Source: Ruegeria sp. HKCCD4315
GTDB lineage: Bacteria; Pseudomonadota; Alphaproteobacteria; Rhodobacterales; Rhodobacteraceae
Length of the DNA stretch: 64,000 nucleotides
Assembly: GCF_013112245.1 (NCBI RefSeq)
Contig: NZ_WVRN01000002.1
Location: 744,001-808,000 of the forward strand
Direction: 5' to 3'
Below are positions 17,760-25,583 of the stretch, piece by piece; within the stretch, counting starts at the first letter, position 1; the number at the start of each line of letters is the position of its first letter. Under the pieces are notes generated by a model. It ran no database searches. It had not been told where the DNA came from and worked only from the letters and a program-made list of their open reading frames with translations. The translations under genes were made by a program, and so were the position numbers.

Positions 17760-18158
17760 TCAGGTCTCCTGCGTAGTCGCGGCCAGATGGTCGCGGATCG
17801 TGCCGGTCTTGGGCGAAAGCTTTGGGTCGATGTCGCGCATCTCAAGCGACAGAGCGATGGAATTTTGCGAAAGAGCCGGCGCCAGATAGGCTTTGACCGC
17901 GTCAAATACACGCCGCGTCGCGTCCTGCTTGACGTCTTCCGACCGCCCTGCACGCAGACGGATCGAGATATCAACAAATCCATGCGCCGGATTTCCATCC
18001 GCAATGGCATAGTGGTCCACACGCGTTGCGCGCACGCGAATGCCCGGCATCGGAAAGGTGTCGATCTCGGCAGCTGTTGCCCTTATGCATTCGCACAGGC
18101 CACCCATGTCGATCTTGTCTTCCAGGTTTCCGGAATATTCGACGTGGAAATGCGGCAT
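17760..18158 (-). CDS. hpaF: 5-carboxymethyl-2-hydroxymuconate delta-isomerase
   Basis: A 132-residue small isomerase beginning MPHFHVEYSGNLE. Removal of Met would expose the catalytic Pro1 shared with the tautomerase superfamily. The segment RVDHYAIADGNPAHGFV is typical of HpaF. It isomerises the HpaE product before decarboxylation. It is the first gene of the hpa operon, with ribosome site AAGGAGGAAT and a palindrome overlapping its promoter. Confidence 0.92.
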   Translation of the reverse strand: MPHFHVEYSGNLEDKIDMGGLCECIRATAAEIDTFPMPGIRVRATRVDHYAIADGNPAHGFVDISIRLRAGRSEDVKQDATRRVFDAVKAYLAPALSQNSIALSLEMRDIDPKLSPKTGTIRDHLAATTQET

Positions 18159-18171
18159 GATTCCTCCTTAT

Positions 18172-18189
18172 TACTTAACATGTTTAGTA
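18172..18189. promoter_or_regulatory. Candidate HpaR operator
   Basis: TACTTAACATGTTTAGTA is an 18-bp palindrome with one mismatched pair, centred on CATG. It covers the predicted -10 of the hpaF promoter and lies in the hpaF-hpaR divergent region. MarR repressors usually bind such sites, so occupation would block hpa transcription. Confidence 0.6.
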
Positions 18190-18209
18190 TTTAATGCGCC
18201 CCACGTCAA
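18181..18209 (-). promoter_or_regulatory. Predicted sigma-70 promoter of the hpa operon
   Basis: On the minus strand TTGACG (18204-18209) is followed, after a 17-bp spacer, by TAAACA (18181-18186). The -10 lies inside the palindromic operator. Start of transcription would fall a short distance before the hpaF ribosome site. Confidence 0.5.
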
Positions 18210-18262
18210 GAGATTGCTTTGTTAATCTTTGCAATTTCCGAACCACCGCTCTAGAAGGCCGC

Positions 18263-18703
18263 ATGACCACTCAAAGCCACACCAAGAGCACCGCCCGGTC
18301 CCTTCCTATCGCGCTGTTGCGTGCCCGTGAAACCGTCATGGCCCCGATCCGGGACATGCTGCAAGGCATCCAGATAACCGAGCAGAAATGGCGCATACTG
18401 CGTGTGCTGGACGAGCTGGGCGAAGTGGAACAAAGCACCATTGCGCATGAGGCTTGTCTGCTGCTTCCAAGCGTGACCCGCATCTTGCGCACGATGGAAG
18501 CTGATGGCCAGATCACCCGCCGCCAGGACAGTAACGACAAACGCCGCACCATGGTCACGATCACGGATGCAGGCCGGTCCATCCTTAAGAAAAACCTGGC
18601 CACGTCACTTGCGATCTCCAGCAATATCGAGGCTCAGATGGGTCGTGAAAAGCTGGACCAATTGCTGGATCTTCTTGAAGAACTACAAGCAGTTAAAGTT
18701 TGA
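18263..18703 (+). CDS. hpaR: HpaR, MarR-family repressor of homoprotocatechuate catabolism
   Basis: A 146-residue winged-helix MarR protein: N-terminal dimerisation helix SLPIALLRARETVMAPIRDML, DNA-recognition region QSTIAHEACLLLPSVTRILR, and wing DSNDKRRTMVTIT. The Ser-Leu-Pro N-terminal motif and sequence length are typical of HpaR. I chose the ATG at 18263, because the longer frame begins with an atypical leader. It is transcribed away from hpaF across a palindrome it probably binds. The effector is expected to be 4-hydroxyphenylacetate or homoprotocatechuate. Confidence 0.88.
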   Translation: MTTQSHTKSTARSLPIALLRARETVMAPIRDMLQGIQITEQKWRILRVLDELGEVEQSTIAHEACLLLPSVTRILRTMEADGQITRRQDSNDKRRTMVTITDAGRSILKKNLATSLAISSNIEAQMGREKLDQLLDLLEELQAVKV

Positions 18704-18736
18704 CCTCGCCTTTGGTAGACGAGGCCGATTGAACGC

Positions 18737-20089
18737 TCAAAGAGTCGACAGACCCGTATCCAACGCTGACAGGATCTTAGTCACATCATCTGACGTGATA
18801 ATCAGCGGTGGCGACAGAATGATGTTGTTGCCGGAAACGCGCACCATTACGCCATCTTCGTAAGCCGCTTTCTGAACCTGCAACGGCAGGTGTTTGGCAA
18901 TTGGGGCTTTGGTCGCCCGATCAGAAACGAGTTCGAGCGCGCACATCAAGCCCTCGCCACCGCGCACGTCGCCGATCGCATCGTGCTTTTCGGCCAGCTT
19001 CTGCAACCCGGCAAACAATTCATCCCCGCGCGCCGCTGCATTTTCCCAGACCCGCAAACGGGTGATCTCGGACAGGGCAGCCAGCGCCGCAGCGGCCCCG
19101 ACCGGATGGCCGGAATAGGTGTAGCCCTGATCGACAGATGCCAGCCCCGTGGTGTCCTTTTCGAAGACTTCAGCGACAGCGCCCGAAATCATTGCCGCGC
19201 CAAAAGGAAAGTACCCGTTGGTGATCGCTTTTGCTGTTGTCATGATATCCGGCTGAACGCCCCAATGCCGCGCGCCGCTTTCGCTGCCAGTGCGGCCAAA
19301 TGCGGTAATGATCTCGTCAGAGATCAAAAGAATACCGTGTTTGGAACACACCTCGCGCACCATGGGCATGAAGCTTTTGTGCGGTGGGATCACACCCCCT
19401 GCCCCCAGAACCGGCTCCATGATAAACGCCGCAACCGTGTTCGCCCCCTGAAACGCAATCTCGGCTTCCAACGCCTTGACGCAAAGTTGCGCCAGACGCT
19501 CGGGGTCCGTCTCGTCAAACGGGTTGCGATAGGTCCAGGGTGCGGGCACGTGGAAACAACCCGGCATCATTGGCTCATAGACCGCGCGAAACTTTTGATT
19601 GCCGTTGACGGATGCAGCCGCGAAATGTGTGCCGTGATAGCCCTGCTTGAGGCTGATGAACTTGGTGCGACCAGCATCGCCCCTGACCTTGTGGTATTGC
19701 CGTGCAAGCTTCAGCGCAATTTCGACAGAGTCCGATCCACCCGACGTAAAGAACGCGCGGGTCAAACCGTCAGGTGCGAAAAATTGCGCCAGCTCATAAG
19801 ACAGTTCAATGGCTTTGTCATTGCTGGTTCCGCGAAAGGTCGAGTAATAGGGCAACGCGTTCAGCTGATCGGCAATGGCCTGTTTCACCGGTTCGCAGGA
19901 ATAGCCCAAATTGACGTTCCACAGCCCCCCCACGGCATCCAGCGCTTTGTGACCATCAACATCGATAATGCTGACACCTTCACCGCCATTCAAAATGGTC
20001 GGCGGGTTCTTTTGACTGTCGGCAGGATGCGCCATCGGGTGCCAGAAATAACGGGCGTTGTTTTCCTTCAGAAAGTTCGAGTCTTTCAT
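18737..20089 (-). CDS. Class III (omega) aminotransferase
   Basis: A 450-residue fold-type I PLP enzyme of the omega-aminotransferase class. The phosphate-binding TSGGSDSVEIALKLAR, aspartate segment ILLISDEIITAFGRTG and the aldimine lysine in TTAKAITNGYFP are all present. Relatives transaminate beta-alanine, taurine, putrescine and other omega-amines with pyruvate. It follows the IclR gene on the same strand by 34 bp, and is divergent from the tctCBA-aldehyde dehydrogenase operon, so the likely role is to turn an imported amine into an aldehyde. The substrate cannot be told from sequence. A weak stem in the 33-bp gap to hpaR may end both transcripts. Confidence 0.9.
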   Translation of the reverse strand: MKDSNFLKENNARYFWHPMAHPADSQKNPPTILNGGEGVSIIDVDGHKALDAVGGLWNVNLGYSCEPVKQAIADQLNALPYYSTFRGTSNDKAIELSYELAQFFAPDGLTRAFFTSGGSDSVEIALKLARQYHKVRGDAGRTKFISLKQGYHGTHFAAASVNGNQKFRAVYEPMMPGCFHVPAPWTYRNPFDETDPERLAQLCVKALEAEIAFQGANTVAAFIMEPVLGAGGVIPPHKSFMPMVREVCSKHGILLISDEIITAFGRTGSESGARHWGVQPDIMTTAKAITNGYFPFGAAMISGAVAEVFEKDTTGLASVDQGYTYSGHPVGAAAALAALSEITRLRVWENAAARGDELFAGLQKLAEKHDAIGDVRGGEGLMCALELVSDRATKAPIAKHLPLQVQKAAYEDGVMVRVSGNNIILSPPLIITSDDVTKILSALDTGLSTL

Positions 20090-20123
20090 GGTGCGGGCCT
20101 CCGGAAGTATCGTTCACCCTCGG

Positions 20124-20912
20124 TCATGGGTGGAATTCAGTGGGAAAAGTGTCGGGTAACTGACCGCCAAAATCGGCGGTCAGGTCCGTCGAAAGAGTGT
20201 GCAATGCAGACAGAATGGATGGCAGGCGGTCGTCGGTGGCGCGGCCTTCTGGCACAGCAATTGCAATGGTCCCCAGAGCGACTTGATCAATACCAAAAAT
20301 CGGCGCGGCGTACCCAAAGACGCCCTCTTCATAGCTGCCGTTGCTGTTGGCCCAGCCTGAGGCGCTGATCCGCGCAACCCGTTCTTTGATGATTTCAGGA
20401 TCAATGAGCGTGGCGTCCGTGAAGCGCGCCTGCTCTTTGTGATCCAAATCTTCCATCAAACTGGGTGGGCCAAAACTGAGCATACAAAGACCCGAGGCCG
20501 TTGCATTGATCGGCAGGATCTCACTGGGGTCAAGGCTGACGCGCACGCTGTGCCGCGTTGTTTCAACCACCAATGCGGTTTGCAGCCCAGTCTTTTCCAA
20601 TAGCGACAAATGCAGGCTTTCGCCAACGCTTTGCATCGCCATTTGCATTTTCTGGCGCGCACTTTCGATGCCTGGCCGCGCGATTTCACGCAGCGCTGCC
20701 AGGCGCAAGGCCGCCGGTCCGATAGCATAAGACTTGGTCATAGGATTCTGTTCGATCAGACCGTATTCCTCAAGCGCACGCAGGTGGCGCAGCGCGGTTG
20801 CCTTGTTCAATCCGGACAGTCGCGCAAAGTGACTCAGCCCGATTTCCGGTCGCGCGCTTGAAAAGTAATCCAGCATTTTTAAGGCGTTAAGGGCTGTGCC
20901 CATGTGTTTCAC
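20124..20912 (-). CDS. IclR-family transcriptional regulator
   Basis: A 262-residue protein with an N-terminal winged helix (LSHFARLSGLNKATALRHLR then ALEEYGLIEQN) and a C-terminal GAF-like effector domain ending in the family pattern GTIAIAVPEGR. It lies between the aminotransferase downstream and the divergent tctC gene, and probably controls both. The intergenic region holds a TTAACAA-N13-TTGTTAA inverted repeat (20948-20974) as a candidate site. The ligand is presumably the transported acid or a breakdown product. Confidence 0.88.
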   Translation of the reverse strand: MKHMGTALNALKMLDYFSSARPEIGLSHFARLSGLNKATALRHLRALEEYGLIEQNPMTKSYAIGPAALRLAALREIARPGIESARQKMQMAMQSVGESLHLSLLEKTGLQTALVVETTRHSVRVSLDPSEILPINATASGLCMLSFGPPSLMEDLDHKEQARFTDATLIDPEIIKERVARISASGWANSNGSYEEGVFGYAAPIFGIDQVALGTIAIAVPEGRATDDRLPSILSALHTLSTDLTADFGGQLPDTFPTEFHP

Positions 20913-20933
20913 TTCCTCTTACTCAGGGAATAC

Positions 20934-20974
20934 TTGACAGAACTAACTTAACAAAGCAACATTATTATTGTTAA
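20934..20974. promoter_or_regulatory. IclR-tctC divergent control region: consensus -35 and inverted repeat
   Basis: A consensus TTGACA (20934-20939, plus strand) is followed by an inverted repeat TTAACAA (20948-20954) and TTGTTAA (20968-20974) with 13 bases between the arms. The repeat covers the region where the -10 of tctC would lie, suiting repression or activation by the adjacent IclR protein. No strong -10 match is visible. Confidence 0.45.
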
Positions 20975-21011
20975 CGCGGATCAAATAATGAACCACGTAT
21001 GGGAGGAGTCA

Positions 21012-21941
21012 ATGAAGAAATTTCTTACAGCTGCGGCTTTAGTGGCATCAGCTACCGCTGCACTGGCCGAGTACCCCGAAAAGCCGGTCAGCTTTGTGGT
21101 GCCGTGGCCTCCGGGCGATCTGGAAGATGTTCTGACGCGGATGATCGCCGATGAATTTCAAGCCATGTACGGCGTTCCAGCCGCTGTCGTAAACAAACCC
21201 GGCGGTGGCGGTGGTCCGTTCCCGGGTGCCGTCGAGGTGGCAACCGCCCCTGCGGACGGCTACACCATCGGGTCTTTTGTCATCGGCGTGCCAGTCATTG
21301 GTCCCGAAATCGGCATCCCCGAGCTCAACCCCAACCCGTTTGATCCCATCGGGATCTTCCTGACCTATCCCTTCGTGATCGCAGCCAGCAAGGATGCGCC
21401 TTTCTCAAGCTGGGAAGAGCTGGCGGAACACGGTAAGGAAAACGACGTCGCACTTGGCCATTTCGGTTCCGTTTTACCACCGACCCAGGTGACCTTTGCC
21501 GCAGCCGTCAGCAGCGGGTTCGACTTTGCCAGCGAAGCGGCGTTTGACGCGCTGGACTGCAACACTTTGGCATCGGGCGACGTCGACGTGATCAACACCA
21601 CCCTTCAGCTTATCCTGCCCTGTCTGGATCAGGTGAACGTCCTTGCCAGCATCGGCGGCGAGCGGATTTCGCTGGTGCCCGATACACCAACAGTCGTGGA
21701 ACTAAACCCGGATCTGCCTTTGGCCCTGTGGAACGGATTGTTTGTCCACAAGGACACCCCAGCAGACGCCCGCGAAAAAATTTCGGCGGCGGCTCAAAAG
21801 GCGCTTAGCTCTGACAAGGCCAAACAATTGGCCGAGGAAACCGGTGCTCTGATTTATTGGCAGGATCCGGATGCCTCCAACGCTCAGATCGAGCAGGACA
21901 AAGCCTCGTTCGCCAAGATCGAAGAGATCCTGGGCGAATAA
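21012..21941 (+). CDS. Tripartite tricarboxylate transporter substrate-binding protein (TctC family)
   Basis: A 309-residue periplasmic binding protein with a Sec signal peptide (MKKFLTAAALVASATAALA). The Bug/TctC fold shows in the PEKPVSFVVPWPPGD opening and in VVNKPGGGGGPFPGAVEVA, which normally contacts the ligand carboxylate. The start is the ATG at 21012, behind GGGAGGAG, rather than an upstream ATG. It would bind a carboxylated solute and deliver it to the TctBA pair encoded next. The ligand is unknown. Confidence 0.92.
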   Translation: MKKFLTAAALVASATAALAEYPEKPVSFVVPWPPGDLEDVLTRMIADEFQAMYGVPAAVVNKPGGGGGPFPGAVEVATAPADGYTIGSFVIGVPVIGPEIGIPELNPNPFDPIGIFLTYPFVIAASKDAPFSSWEELAEHGKENDVALGHFGSVLPPTQVTFAAAVSSGFDFASEAAFDALDCNTLASGDVDVINTTLQLILPCLDQVNVLASIGGERISLVPDTPTVVELNPDLPLALWNGLFVHKDTPADAREKISAAAQKALSSDKAKQLAEETGALIYWQDPDASNAQIEQDKASFAKIEEILGE

Positions 21942-21949
21942 CCGGAACG

Positions 21950-21977
21950 GGCCCGGAACGTTTTACACTGCCGGGCC
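21950..21977. other. Stem-loop between tctC and tctB
   Basis: GGCCCGG (21950-21956) pairs with CCGGGCC (21971-21977) across a 14-base loop, and CTCTTT follows. It may act as a partial terminator or stabiliser favouring binding-protein expression, as in other solute-binding-protein operons. Confidence 0.4.
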
Positions 21978-22002
21978 TCTTTCCATCCAACAGGAGGCCA
22001 CG

Positions 22003-22539
22003 ATGATTGCAAAGACCTTGCAAGACATGTTCCGGCGCTATCGACGCCCCGGTGACATCGTGTTTGCCACGATGTTCTTCGTGTTCTCGCTGTTCCTTCT
22101 CAGCCAGCTTGGAAGCGAAACTCAGGTCGTCAAACGGACAAAGTGGTTTGCGCAGCCTGCTTTGTGGCCAACTATCGCGATCTGGGGCATGGTTGTGTTC
22201 AGCGGTCTGCATTTGCTGAGCTCATTCCTGTCACCACGTATTCCAGGCCGTTTGCGAGAGATCACGTTTTGGCTGAAATCGCTCGAATACGTTGTCTATT
22301 TCCTGATCTACGTCGCAGCCGTTCCATGGCTTGGATACTTGCCCTCGACCATGCTGTTTGCAGCCCTTTTAACTGTCCGTCTGGGGTTTCGCTTGCCCGG
22401 GGCCTTTTGCATCGCCCTTGTCTTCGGCGCGCTAGTCGCAATCGTCTTTCGGGCGCTACTGCAAGTGAACATCCCCGCTGGTCGCGTTTATGAATACCTG
22501 CCCGACGGGCTGCGCGCCTTTGCGCTGACCTATCTATGA
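22003..22539 (+). CDS. Tripartite tricarboxylate transporter small membrane subunit (TctB family)
   Basis: A 178-residue hydrophobic protein with four predicted membrane helices, the size and layout of TctB. The ATG at 22003 follows a CAGGAGG ribosome site; the longer open frame overlaps tctC and has no membrane character at its start. It pairs with the TctA protein encoded 7 bp downstream. Confidence 0.88.
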   Translation: MIAKTLQDMFRRYRRPGDIVFATMFFVFSLFLLSQLGSETQVVKRTKWFAQPALWPTIAIWGMVVFSGLHLLSSFLSPRIPGRLREITFWLKSLEYVVYFLIYVAAVPWLGYLPSTMLFAALLTVRLGFRLPGAFCIALVFGALVAIVFRALLQVNIPAGRVYEYLPDGLRAFALTYL

Positions 22540-22546
22540 GGCCGCA

Positions 22547-24067
22547 ATGGACAATCTGATTTCCGGATTTGCAATTCTGGCCCAGTGGCAAGTCATGGTG
22601 GCGCTGATCATCGGCTCTGTCGGGGGTGTTATCATTGGCGCCTTGCCCGGCGTGGGCGCCGCCGTGGCCATCGCGATCCTGCTGCCTGCTACATTTGCTT
22701 TCGAACCTATCGTTGGGCTGACCCTTCTGCTGGGCATCTACGGGTCATCCATGTATGGCGGCGCAATCCCGGCCATTCTGATCAACACCCCAGGCACGGC
22801 CGTGAACGCCCTGACCACCTATGACGGCTATCCCATGACCAAACGCGGAGAAGGCCATCGGGCCTTGTCGCTGGCCTATTCAGCCTCGTTCTTTGGTGGT
22901 ATTTTTTCGATCCTCTGTCTGATCGTTCTTTCGCCCGTTCTGGCCTGGGTCGCCCCGCATTTCGGCAGTCGCGAGATTTTTCTGGCCGCTTTCATGGGTA
23001 TTTTACTCGTGATCCTGGCCCATCGCGGACAGACTTTTTCCGCCGCCATGCTGGCGTTTTTTGGGATTTTTCTGAACACGGTGGGGCTGGAGCCTGTCAA
23101 ATACACGCGGCGTTTCACCTTTGAACAAACCTGGCTGTCGTCGGGCGTCGATCTGATCGTTGTTGTATTGGGCCTGTTTGCCATCAGCCAAGCGCTGCTT
23201 TTGCTGGTCGATAAGGAACACGCTCCTGGCGAAGCACATGTTCGCGGCAATATTTTCACCGGCCTGAAGGAGCTTCTGGGCCTGAAGCGCATCGCCACCG
23301 TGTCGTCTTCACTGGGCGTTCTCATGGGTATGGTGCCGGGCACCGGCGAATTCACCTCCCAGTTCCTGTCTTATACCTACGCTCAGAAGAGCTCGAAAGA
23401 TCCCGACGCTTTTGGCAAAGGATCGCCCGAAGGTCTGGTGGCGTCTGAGGCCGCCAACAACGCTGTTCCGGGGGCCGCAATGATCCCGCTTTTGGCGCTG
23501 GGCATTCCGGGTGAGGCTCTGACCGCGATGATGCTGTCGGTTTTCTACGTCCACAACGTGATCCCCGGCCCGCAACTGTTTGCGGAACAGACGGACTTTG
23601 TCATGGCTCTGTATATGGCGTTGATCCTTCTGAACGTGGTTGTTCTGATCTTTTTGCTGTTTTCGACCAATCTGCTGCTGAAACTCATTCAGATTCCAAC
23701 CCGCTTTCTGGGCATCATGATCCTGACCCTTTCTTTTGTGGGCGTGTACAGCCTGCGAAACTCGATCACCGATTGCGCGATTGCGGCCGGGTTCGGCGTT
23801 TTTGGCCTGATCCTGAAACGCCTGAACCTGCCGATCGTGCCCATCATTTTGGGTATGGTTCTGGGGGGCATCATGGAGGTCAAACTACGCAGCGCCATGG
23901 CCCGTGTGAAATCACCGCTTGATTTCATCGACCGGCCCATCGCGGCAATCCTGTTTGTGATGATCCTGGGGATCATCCTGTTGCACATTCGATCTCTGAT
24001 CCAGGAACACAAGGACCGCGTCAAACCGCAACCGGTTCTCGACGAAGACACTACTCAGCAAGGATAA
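22547..24067 (+). CDS. Tripartite tricarboxylate transporter large membrane subunit (TctA family)
   Basis: A 506-residue, roughly 12-helix protein. The family signature GALPGVGAAVAIAILLP occurs near residue 32, and its inverted-repeat partner GMVPGTGEFTSQF near residue 262, as in all TctA proteins. It forms the ion-coupled channel of the tctCBA importer. It is followed after 6 bp by the aldehyde dehydrogenase, so import and catabolism are co-expressed. Confidence 0.94.
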   Translation: MDNLISGFAILAQWQVMVALIIGSVGGVIIGALPGVGAAVAIAILLPATFAFEPIVGLTLLLGIYGSSMYGGAIPAILINTPGTAVNALTTYDGYPMTKRGEGHRALSLAYSASFFGGIFSILCLIVLSPVLAWVAPHFGSREIFLAAFMGILLVILAHRGQTFSAAMLAFFGIFLNTVGLEPVKYTRRFTFEQTWLSSGVDLIVVVLGLFAISQALLLLVDKEHAPGEAHVRGNIFTGLKELLGLKRIATVSSSLGVLMGMVPGTGEFTSQFLSYTYAQKSSKDPDAFGKGSPEGLVASEAANNAVPGAAMIPLLALGIPGEALTAMMLSVFYVHNVIPGPQLFAEQTDFVMALYMALILLNVVVLIFLLFSTNLLLKLIQIPTRFLGIMILTLSFVGVYSLRNSITDCAIAAGFGVFGLILKRLNLPIVPIILGMVLGGIMEVKLRSAMARVKSPLDFIDRPIAAILFVMILGIILLHIRSLIQEHKDRVKPQPVLDEDTTQQG

Positions 24068-24073
24068 AGCCTC

Positions 24074-25558
24074 ATGGATCAGTCCTCGATTGACGCGCTG
24101 CGCACTCAGGAAATCACTCCGCGCGGACATTTCATAAACGGCCGCTTTCAGGATGGTGAAACCGGTGCTCAGCATCAGGTTCATTCCCCGATCAACGGTC
24201 AGCCGCTGGCGCTGATCGCCGAAGGCAGTGCCGCAGATGTCGACGCCGCCGTACATGCGGCGCGGGTATCGTATGAAGATGGGCGTTGGTCACGACTGGC
24301 CCCCGCGGGCCGTAAGAAAGTGTTGATGAAGCTGGCCGACCTGATCGAAGCCCAAGCGCTGGAGATTGCTGTTCTGGGCGTTCGCGACAACGGGACCGAG
24401 ATCAATATGGCCTATAAGGCCGAGGCGCTCTCGGCTGCGGCAACGTTCCGGTACTATGCCGAGGCCATCGACAAGCTCTACGGCCAGATCGCCCCCACGG
24501 GTGACGACATTCTGGGTCTGATACATCACGCACCCGTCGGCGTAGTCGGCGCGATTGTGCCGTGGAACTTCCCTTTGATGATCGGTAGCTGGAAAATCGC
24601 CCCGGCGTTGGCGGCAGGCAACTCCGTGGTCTTGAAACCAGCAGAAAGCGCTTCGCTCAGCCTGTTGAAAATCGCCGAACTGGCAGCTGAGGCCGGGGTG
24701 CCAGACGGTGTGTTCAACGTGGTGACGGGGCGCGGCCCAGTCGTCGGCGAAGCGTTGGCGCTGTCTATGGATGTCGACATCCTTGTCTTCACCGGGTCCG
24801 GCGCGACAGGGCGGCGGCTTTTGGAATATTCCGCGCGGTCCAACTTAAAGCGTTGTTATTTGGAACTGGGCGGCAAATCGCCGAACATCGTCTTTGCCGA
24901 TGCCCCGGACCTTGCCGAGGCGGCCAAGGTTTCAGCCGCTGGTATTTTCCGCAATGCGGGCCAGGTCTGCGTCGCCGGATCGCGCTTGTTGGTCCAACAG
25001 GAGATTTACGAGGACTTCGTCTCCGAAATCACCCGCCACGCCTCAGCCTTTCGCGTTGGCGATCCGTTGGACCTGAATAGCCAGATCGGCGCGGTTCACA
25101 GCCTGTCCGAACTGGAGGCCAATCTGGATTTCGTGAGCACAGCCGAAGCGGAAGGCGCTGAGCGCCGCACAGGTGGCGCCCGTATTCTGACCGAGACTGG
25201 TGGTTATTACATGGCCCCGACGGTCATGGCCGGGGTGAAAGAGACCGACACGCTGTTCCAAAACGAAGTCTTTGGCCCTGTTCTGGCCGTCACGCCCTTC
25301 ACGGACGAAGAAGACGCGATCCGTTTGGCCAATGCGACCGTTTACGGGTTGGCGGGCGGGGTCTGGACCTCGAACTTGGGCCGCGCGCATCGCATGGTCG
25401 CAGGCATCCGTGCCGGGGTTGTCCACGTGAACACCTATGGAGGCGCAGACCTGACTGTTCCCCTTGGTGGCGTTCGTCAGTCGGGCAACGGGCATGACAA
25501 GTCGCTGCATGCAATGGAAAAGTACTTCGATCTGAAAACCGCTTGGATCAAACTCTGA
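24074..25558 (+). CDS. NAD(P)-dependent aldehyde dehydrogenase
   Basis: A 494-residue aldehyde dehydrogenase with Rossmann segment GAIVPWNFPLMIGSWKIAP, base glutamate in YLELGGKSPNIVF and nucleophile Cys in NAGQVCVAGSRLL. The C-terminal VPLGGVRQSGNGHDKS is typical of broad-range betaine/amino-aldehyde enzymes. Placed between tctA and the Tm-1-like gene, and divergent from an omega-aminotransferase, it probably oxidises the aldehyde made by transamination. Specificity is not determined. Confidence 0.92.
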   Translation: MDQSSIDALRTQEITPRGHFINGRFQDGETGAQHQVHSPINGQPLALIAEGSAADVDAAVHAARVSYEDGRWSRLAPAGRKKVLMKLADLIEAQALEIAVLGVRDNGTEINMAYKAEALSAAATFRYYAEAIDKLYGQIAPTGDDILGLIHHAPVGVVGAIVPWNFPLMIGSWKIAPALAAGNSVVLKPAESASLSLLKIAELAAEAGVPDGVFNVVTGRGPVVGEALALSMDVDILVFTGSGATGRRLLEYSARSNLKRCYLELGGKSPNIVFADAPDLAEAAKVSAAGIFRNAGQVCVAGSRLLVQQEIYEDFVSEITRHASAFRVGDPLDLNSQIGAVHSLSELEANLDFVSTAEAEGAERRTGGARILTETGGYYMAPTVMAGVKETDTLFQNEVFGPVLAVTPFTDEEDAIRLANATVYGLAGGVWTSNLGRAHRMVAGIRAGVVHVNTYGGADLTVPLGGVRQSGNGHDKSLHAMEKYFDLKTAWIKL

Positions 25559-25583
25559 CCGCCGAAAAACAATTGAGGCACAA

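Noticed and set aside
20160..20183. Hairpin with CTGACCGCC and GGCGGTCAG arms
   Set aside because: It lies inside the IclR coding sequence near its 3' end and has no T-run, so it is probably incidental.
18890..20368. 492-codon plus-strand open frame over the class III aminotransferase
   Set aside because: Antisense shadow of an enzyme with all catalytic motifs; composition is not protein-like.
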